Assembly: GCA_003439945.1 (NCBI GenBank)
Contig: QVRM01006088.1
Coordinates: 1-64,000, forward strand
Origin: Dermanyssus gallinae
Taxonomy: Eukaryota; Arthropoda; Arachnida; Mesostigmata; Dermanyssidae
DNA length: 64,000 nucleotides
Reading direction: 5' to 3'
Below are positions 57,425 to 64,000 of the stretch, piece after piece; positions within the stretch are counted from its first letter, which is position 1, and every line of letters starts with the position of its first letter. Position numbers and translations under genes: made by a program. The notes under the pieces are model-generated. The model ran no database searches and was not told the origin of the DNA. It worked only from the letters and a program-made list of their open reading frames with translations.

Positions 57425-58620
57425 ACCCGCGGTGTTGTTGCTGTTGGCGCTGCTGCTGTTGCTGTTAACTGTGCTAGCCCACTACGAAGTGCCGTCATCC
57501 GACCCGCTGAAAACAAAGAGATACGCAGAGGGATAAAGTTTGGCAGAGAGGGAGAAAGAGAGAGAGAGATGGGGGTGCGTGCTAGAGAACACGAGAACCC
57601 TAGTCGTGCTATGAAGCTATGGCATCTCCCCGGGAGTTGTTGTCTCGCGTTGTCCACTGGCGCTAATGTTCGCCGCCCGAAGCTGCTTCAGGCTGGTAGG
57701 GCAGGAAGATACACCTCGTAGCCGCCCGTCTAACCGCCACATCCCCGGGCCCCGTAGCCGGGCCTATCTATTGACCGTGCCGCGGCGTGGCGTGGCGACA
57801 ACGATCGTAGCAGACCGTGTACGACTGTGCGAGCGCGACTCATTCACCTCCGCCACCGCGCCGTGCCCCCGGGGCCCTCAGGCCCTCCTCGTTGTGGAGT
57901 TGAGTAAATAGCGCAACGAACCAGCTGGCGTCGACGGTCATTGGCGGTGATGCGGCGGCTGCTGCTGCTGCTGCTTTTGGTGGTGTTGGATATGGCGCCG
58001 GCGGTCGTCGTGGTGGTGGTGGTGGGATACGACGTGACCGTTACTAATGACTGGCGTGGCTAGCTAGGTGATAGATACTTGAGCAGACAAGCTGGCGGGT
58101 GCGTGGCTATACGAATACTGGGCCATAGGCGATGCTGCTGACGGGGACAACGCCACCACCGACGGTAGGTATTTGTCATAAAGCGGCGCTCAGGCGCGAT
58201 GGCCGCTCGCCGCACCACTGTAGTGACTAGAAGGTTGTCACTTCGGACGGTTCACCACCACCAACGGTCCTGGCTATACAGCTAACTCAACACCGCTGAC
58301 GACCGGCACCGGTACAATGATGAACGCACAGCGCACCGTGATGCAGCCATAGAAGAGAGTTAATCCTCACCGTTTTGTTGACTCGTTAGCAGCGGTCGTG
58401 GCAGCTGATTAGGTAACAGACAGTACCGGAGTTGCCTCGTTTTCACCGAAGCAGCTTGCGAAGAGGCATTGCTGTCGTTATTGACGAACGTCTAGTTGTT
58501 GTGGTTGTTGTTGTTGTTGTTGCTGCCGCTGCTTTTGTTGCTTATTGTTGGTATTGTTACTCGCGTTTCAGTTGCTATTATGATTCTGCTTGTTGTTATT
58601 GTTGTTGTCAAAGTCAATAG
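57425..58620. repeat. GC-rich triplet island
   Basis: GCT/GTT-type triplets (57430-57470 and 57955-58025) and GTT (58495-58525) in GC-rich DNA. No gene is recognised. The frame 57666-57911 is rich in Arg and Pro and probably random. Confidence 0.6.
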
Positions 58621-58846
58621 TTATAACGTAGGTAAATAAATAGTAAAGTTTAACGGCTATGCGCACACACTTGATCTGTCGTTGAACCTGGGCTATGACA
58701 GTGTCGAGCCTTACTTATAAAACACAATTAGATTAGAAATAATCCGCACCGCATCTGATCGATTAGGATTAAATACAAAGTACTGTTCACTAATTTACGA
58801 CGGACCATACCTGTTGTAACTTAGTAAGCAGCAGGTGAAAACACGT

Positions 58847-58975
58847 TCGAGCCCGGTGCCGTGGAGCATTCGCGTGCGCCTTGCGACCGAAGGAAACACA
58901 AGGATGCCGCACGGGTTCGATTCTCACGGAACGCGAGAGCAGTTTCGTGGACGTTGAATGTTAACCCGAGAAAGT
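58847..58975 (+). mobile_element. tRNA-derived SINE, family A, shortened copy
   Basis: It begins TCGAGCCCGGTGCCGTGGAG, has the B box GGGTTCGATTC, and ends GTGGACGTTGAATGTTAACC. The middle of the body is shorter than in the other copies. Confidence 0.65.
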
Positions 58976-58979
58976 TGTT

Positions 58980-60205
58980 AGGTGAAGACACGTTGCTCTG
59001 CATCTAGAAGGTTGTTTTATGTTGAAAGACTTTAAGAGAAGGGCAATGGTAATTGTTTCTATTATATTCAATGCAACTTACTCTTATGCAATTGATAGGT
59101 GTTTACTAAAAATACCGTTCTTATTGTATAAACGGATATTGTAATATTTTTATTGAAAAGCCACAAGAGCCTGACGATATTTAAGGGAAGTTCAGTAGTT
59201 TCAGTTACACTTTTTGAAAAGTAGATGAAGCCTCGTCGGCAAGATTGATCGTTAGCGAGCAACATGGATTTCGAGTGCCACGGCCGCATACTAAGGCGAC
59301 AAATTAAGCATGTAATATTCAAGTTGTAAGACCCTTTCAACATTAGTTAGCGTTAATGTCGTTGATGTGGGAGCAACAGGAAATCAACATTCTAAGTACA
59401 GAAGCAATGGCATTTCAGTGAGAAAAAGCTTTGCATGGTACTCTTGTTGGCGGCCGTGAACGAGAGGCAGCAAATGCTCTAATTTATTTACTCGATTTGT
59501 TTTCATTTACTCAGTACAACGTTCATAATCAAATATCCATGTATTTGGTTTTCCGATATGACTTTTCCTCGGTACAGCTCTCTTTCTCTTTCTCTCTCTC
59601 GCTCTGTTAAACATTAATATTGCACCAACGCAGTCTGTGATAGCTGGTCTGGAATGACCTTAGCACTGCACAAATGTACAAAAAGTTTACAAAAAAGCCT
59701 CATATATTGATAAGGTAAAACCTGTGTGTTCAATATGCCTGATCAATTTACATGACTCGGGTTTTATTCGTCTTGTTTGTTTGCTGGAAAGCCCACCTTT
59801 TGTTAAGTCATCGTCTAGGCCGTAATTCAAGATACCTGAAACATAAGCACACCGCAAATGTATCCGGCTCTGCAAGATCACAATGTTCGAAATAAGCGTA
59901 GGATTTTATTCCACAACTGCTAACACGTGTTTAGAGTGGAACTTTTGTAGGATCATCCGAAATATCGTACCTATACCGTATGCTGCGCACGGACTTGACC
60001 ATATTGTAAGAAGACCGGATGGGTTATCATAAACCATAGTACAATGTCGACAAATAGCAAAAGCGAGCACATTCACGAAATTGATCGTGAAATGTCATTA
60101 ATTTTCCTTATATGTTCAGTATACACGTGTGTATCTGTATGTACATAGCGCTTATGCGTATATTAATTGTATTTAGTTTTAGCAATACTGTGAATTCTAA
60201 ACAAA
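58980..60205. other. No recognised feature
   Basis: AT-rich unique-looking sequence with a short CT run at 59580-59600. Confidence 0.5.
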
Positions 60206-60206
60206 A

Positions 60207-60312
60207 GGTATGCCGCTGAGAGTCAGCGGCCATTCTGCTGCTACTGCTGTCACAACGACTGTTTGGGAGACAACCCTAGATATCTCAACATGCCCTGCCC
60301 TCAGTGCACTGA
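60207..60312 (+). mobile_element. SINE family C, 3' fragment
   Basis: GAGAGTCAGCGGCCATTCTG is followed about 55 nt later by ATATCTCAACATGCCCTGCC and TGCACTGAAGAT. Both blocks match the minus-strand body of the copy at 19640-19935. Confidence 0.6.
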
Positions 60313-60314
60313 AG

Positions 60315-62795
60315 ATTTCAAGTGTGATTTCACAGTGACACAGTTATTTCAAGTCCGTAAGGGACTCACTACGACTGGCAACGGTATCTCTAGATTGTCT
60401 ACAATGTCAGACAGTAACCTGGGAGCGAGATCAGAATGTCAATATCAGGTCAATGGGAACAAGATCCCGCACAGATCCATACCTGGGCTGAGACTCATAC
60501 CATAGTTAAAGTAAGCCACATTAGGTGCAGTAGTCAAGTGACACACCGTCCGCGCTTGTATCTCTGAGAGCTGTGGAAGTATTCTATGCGAACCTTGACG
60601 GATTATTATCGCCAGTAGAGATGAGCGCACTTTTTGCTGAAGGGCATAGAGTAATAGCGGCAGTATACGTCGCAGTGTTCGTAGAGTGACAAAGGAAGTG
60701 TAAAATCATTTTCTGCTAATAGACGTCGATAGTTAAACATTTGTCGGCGAAAAGAATTTGCAGTCAAAACGTCTCTACATCATGGTTATAATGCCAAATC
60801 CGTTTTGAGTTATTAAAAAAAATATATTAGATATATATATATATATATATCTATATAGCTGCATTTGTATTTAAAAGAGTCTAACACACTGGGCTTGCTA
60901 GCCAGCCAAGCTTGAGAAAAACAACTTAATTAGTCGTCACTCTCTCCGTATAAATTGGCCAACGGCTGACCCGTTAGAGACACGTCACATTATGAATGTA
61001 TCTTTTTAGGATGGTGGTACCCTTAGCCCGGAAATATAGGCCAATAGTAACTTTTTCGCTTGCCATACCAACAGACAGACATCACGTTAAGGGGGACTCA
61101 GGCAAAGCTCTTAGACAACCAACCGACAAGGTGAAGTACAAGTTCGGCCCTCTGTATCTTTTTGAACTTTAGTCCAATCCGCAAAAGGTCTCTTCGAATT
61201 AGGAACGCGGGGATCGGACACTCAGGCGCGGAACTTGTCCCCTTTGTTTTTGTGTACTGCTTTTGATGTCTGGCCTCTCCCGCCCCCCCGTCCCCGACTG
61301 GCAAGACGGTACTTACAGACATTAGTCCCATGTCCCTGTCTCCTCGTATAGCTGGCTGTATCAAAACTCTAGTTGTCCTAATTTTACCGATATTGAGCAA
61401 AAACCGAGTCGTAAGTGTCTGTGTATGTGTAAGAGAGCAATGTACATTTTTACAGTTTGGCAAATGCATTCTCCTCGGAAATGGTCTTCCTATTTCTGAA
61501 AATGCATGAATGAAGCGTATCGTACTACTCATAGTGAGCCACTAGTGTACAGCAACAGCTTTGGCCTTAGCTGTGTCGTAACTGCGAGGCTACTTAAATA
61601 GCAGCACCTTTCATATCTGCAAGTAAGACGAGTCATCAACCTTTAGCTGCGTATTTTTTGCTCACCTTGCTACGACTGTAAGTTAACACAGCGTGTACCA
61701 ATCAACTCTACGAGTATCTATTTATTTATAGTATCTAGCCACACCAATAGCAGATAATGACCGTATGTATAATGTTTTTAGAACTGCCTCAATTGACAGC
61801 GGCATTACTACGTACGAACGACATTAATGAGACGGCCAGCGTTTGCAATAAATAGCACAATTTATTTTTAACTCCGTGATTTCATTCGTTTATCTCAGGT
61901 GAGTCGGTGGTGATGCCATCTCTTCGTGAAGTCTTCAACGTCCGGTTTCGCCTTCTTTCCGTCGGCAAGCAGTGCTACTGTGGATCTTTAGGTCCCCTTC
62001 CCTTCCGCCTCTCTCCCAAGAGGAAAAATGTTCTTCGGACACGATATCGACAACGTCGCTATAATCGTCGCTCGATCGACAATACACAATTGACTTGAGT
62101 ATTGTCGAATCTTGGCCGGGCAGGATAATCTAGCTATTCAGTCCGATCTAAATGGCTATTGTTGCGCGTTGCCTTGGCTTTGTTACTGATTAATTAGTCA
62201 CCCGTTGATTTACACCCCTCCCCCCCCCCGCTCCCTTCCTCGACCTATATTACCGTGCCCGCTTTTTTAGACCATTGGATTTACGCCAATACATCATTAC
62301 ATGGTTACCTCGAATACGTCGACTAATTGATTATTAGTGGAACACAAATTGTTCTGCCTGGATTTATATTGGCCATCTATTGGCTTCGTTTAATTCGTTT
62401 CAATAATTTCAACCGGTCCACTGACTGCTGTGGCAAGCACTCCTGCAGGGAACACCTAGCGATACGCGACAGCTCAGCCTCAGCTATTGGATCAGGCTAA
62501 GTTGAGGACGCCCCGACGCACTCGGAGTGGCGGAGTCCGGCAAGTCTGCCATTAACCGAATCGTCTGCTTTCGGGCGTACATGGCTGTGCATGTCTAGGA
62601 CTTCCAATAAGGCCGAACGTTGGGCCGTCACCGGCAGTGAGACGACAGTCGCCGCGCACCCACAGACAACACGCTGTCGTCAGCGCAGCGACATCGACAC
62701 GTCCCGCCGGATGAATCTTTTTTCGTGTGTTTACACAGCGGCTGGTGCGTCCACGCACTGTAGATCTGCCTGCCCTTTCGGCCGTCCGTCCATCC
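60315..62795. other. No confident gene
   Basis: A short (TA)n tract at 60828-60850 and a C-run near 62217-62229. The antisense frame 61098-61532 (144 codons) is longer than most random frames here and not low-complexity, but I do not recognise it. Confidence 0.4.
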
Positions 62796-62799
62796 GTCA

Positions 62800-63180
62800 A
62801 CCAGCTAACTCGGCTACTGTTGCTGCTGCTGCTTCTGGTGTTGTCCTCATGCAGTGCACTTACTTGCCTTGCCAACGATTGCACTATTCCGCAAAGCTGC
62901 GTTCCGTTCTTCGTTACTCACATGGTATTCACATGGTCGCAGTGGTAGTAATATTAGTACTAGTCGTAGTTGTAGTTGTAGCAGTATAAGCAGCAGTGGT
63001 AACGGGCGGTATCAGCTAGCCAACACTCTGGCTAGACGTTGCCAGCGTTCACCCCCGGCCACTTCGGAACTTCAGCGTCGTGTCGCCGACATGCGTTCCA
63101 CAAACCACCGCCACCACCACCACCACCACCACCACCGTAATCTACTTCTCTTTCTTCCTTCGACCCATATACACCCCACA
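62800..63180. repeat. Short triplet island (GCT, GTA, CAC)
   Basis: GCT/GTT at 62815-62840, a GTA-like stretch at 62940-62990 and CAC repeats at 63105-63135. Nothing coding could be supported. Confidence 0.65.
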
Positions 63181-63184
63181 GCCA

Positions 63185-63532
63185 CCCCCAACCCGGTCCG
63201 CCCTTAAAGAATTCCATACATTCTACACAGTTTCGTTGGAACCACCCGCGACGGCCACGCCGCCCTCTAGGGGTATCGTCGGCAATATACATCTTCACCC
63301 CCCAACACCAACGAGAGTTTTGTCGCAAAGCGTTTACACTCCACCGACCGTCTCCATCGGTCTGTTTGGAACTGCACAATCTACCTAGACGCGTTCTTTG
63401 GGTCAGTCATATCATAAATGTTTCATTTCTTCATGAAGATCAATTGTTTGTTTGCTTAATCGTCTGTCTATCTCTCTATATGCTTTTCTATCGTTCTCTT
63501 GCCGTTTGTTGTTACAGCCATTTTAGTTTTTG

Positions 63533-63584
<52 letters not shown>

Positions 63585-64000
63585 CTTATTGTAACGTATC
63601 GTGATTTTCGTGTTCCTTTTCGCTGATCTCTTGGCGTCTGTGGCGGTTCTCTTGCCCGCCAACGAGACGTCCTAAACGCAGTGACCAAACGTCTCTTAGT
63701 GTCCATTATTAGCTACAGCTCTTGTAGTTGTTGCTGCTGTTGTCGTCGTCATCGTTTTATTTGTTTTCTAAATAGCTAAATGCAACTAATGCAGCTGCCG
63801 ACGGCTGGCTATTGTGATTCATGTAGTTCTTATTATTACGATTTTTCATTCACAGTTTTTCATAGTACTCGCTGCGTTTACTTGACTTTTATCTAACGTG
63901 GTAATGTCAGGATCACGCTCTCTTTCTCTCTTCGTCTCCTTATGATTCCTACAATGTTTCGCAAACCCTCGTCGGCAATCGCACATCTATCAATCATGTT
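63185..64000. other. Only a (TA)n tract recognised
   Basis: The TA tract at 63537-63582 and a small GTT/GTC patch near 63725-63750. Nothing coding is supported. Confidence 0.5.
63537..63582. repeat. (TA)n tract
   Basis: 46 bp of uninterrupted TA. Confidence 0.95.

Noticed and set aside
61907..62098. Arg-rich frame preceded by CAGGTGAGT
   Set aside because: The splice-donor-like string lies just upstream of the ATG, the wrong place to support this frame as an exon, and the peptide resembles nothing known.

Overview
The window looks like repeat-dominated nuclear DNA of an arthropod. The evidence is two near-identical mariner elements of irritans-like type, several non-LTR retrotransposon lineages, tRNA-derived SINE-like repeats, long (TA)n tracts and large triplet-repeat islands. 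A chelicerate (mite or tick) is my guess, because the intact LINE resembles elements I associate with that group. I could not test this. I found no convincing host protein-coding gene, no rRNA and no functional tRNA gene. Nearly every coding signal is a transposable element or its remains.

Layout. 0.6-3.4 kb: decayed LINE pieces and a tRNA-like SINE. 4.2-8.1 kb: a triplet-repeat island (GTT/CAA, GTC/GAC, GCT), then SINEs. 9.9-11.1 kb: relics of an R1-like LINE and of another reverse transcriptase (RT). 11.3-12.6 kb: mariner copy 1, with a full-length ORF but a D-to-N change at the second catalytic aspartate and no canonical start codon. 14.1-17.3 kb: a 3.2-kb degenerate minisatellite made of a 13-bp core joined to one of two heads. 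17.4-19.4 kb: a transposase relic fused to an antisense RT relic, then a hairpin and a sense RT relic. 19.6-28.7 kb: SINEs, a 3' relic of the intact LINE's family, and four or more RT fragments on both strands. 29.6-31.15 kb: a 141-bp palindrome, a (TA)n tract and mariner copy 2, which keeps the catalytic aspartate but has one internal stop and lacks one terminal repeat. 32-38 kb: a diverged mariner fragment and many (TA)n tracts.

38.05-42.97 kb holds the best-preserved element: a two-ORF LINE. ORF1 is a Gag-like protein with three zinc knuckles. ORF2 has a reverse transcriptase followed by a C-terminal CCHC knuckle and a PD-(D/E)xK-like endonuclease of the kind seen in R2-group elements. No AP-type endonuclease is visible. 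The two ORFs overlap by 11 nt. Two short relics of the same family lie at 21.4 and 44.5 kb.

43.1-46.2, 50.5-54.7, 57.4-58.6 and 62.8-63.2 kb are further triplet-repeat islands. 50.17-50.45 kb is a 7-bp AT-rich tandem array. How the parts relate: the intact LINE is the only candidate for autonomous retrotransposition. The two mariners each carry a different disabling defect. The SINE-like repeats would need machinery in trans from a LINE; which one cannot be read here.
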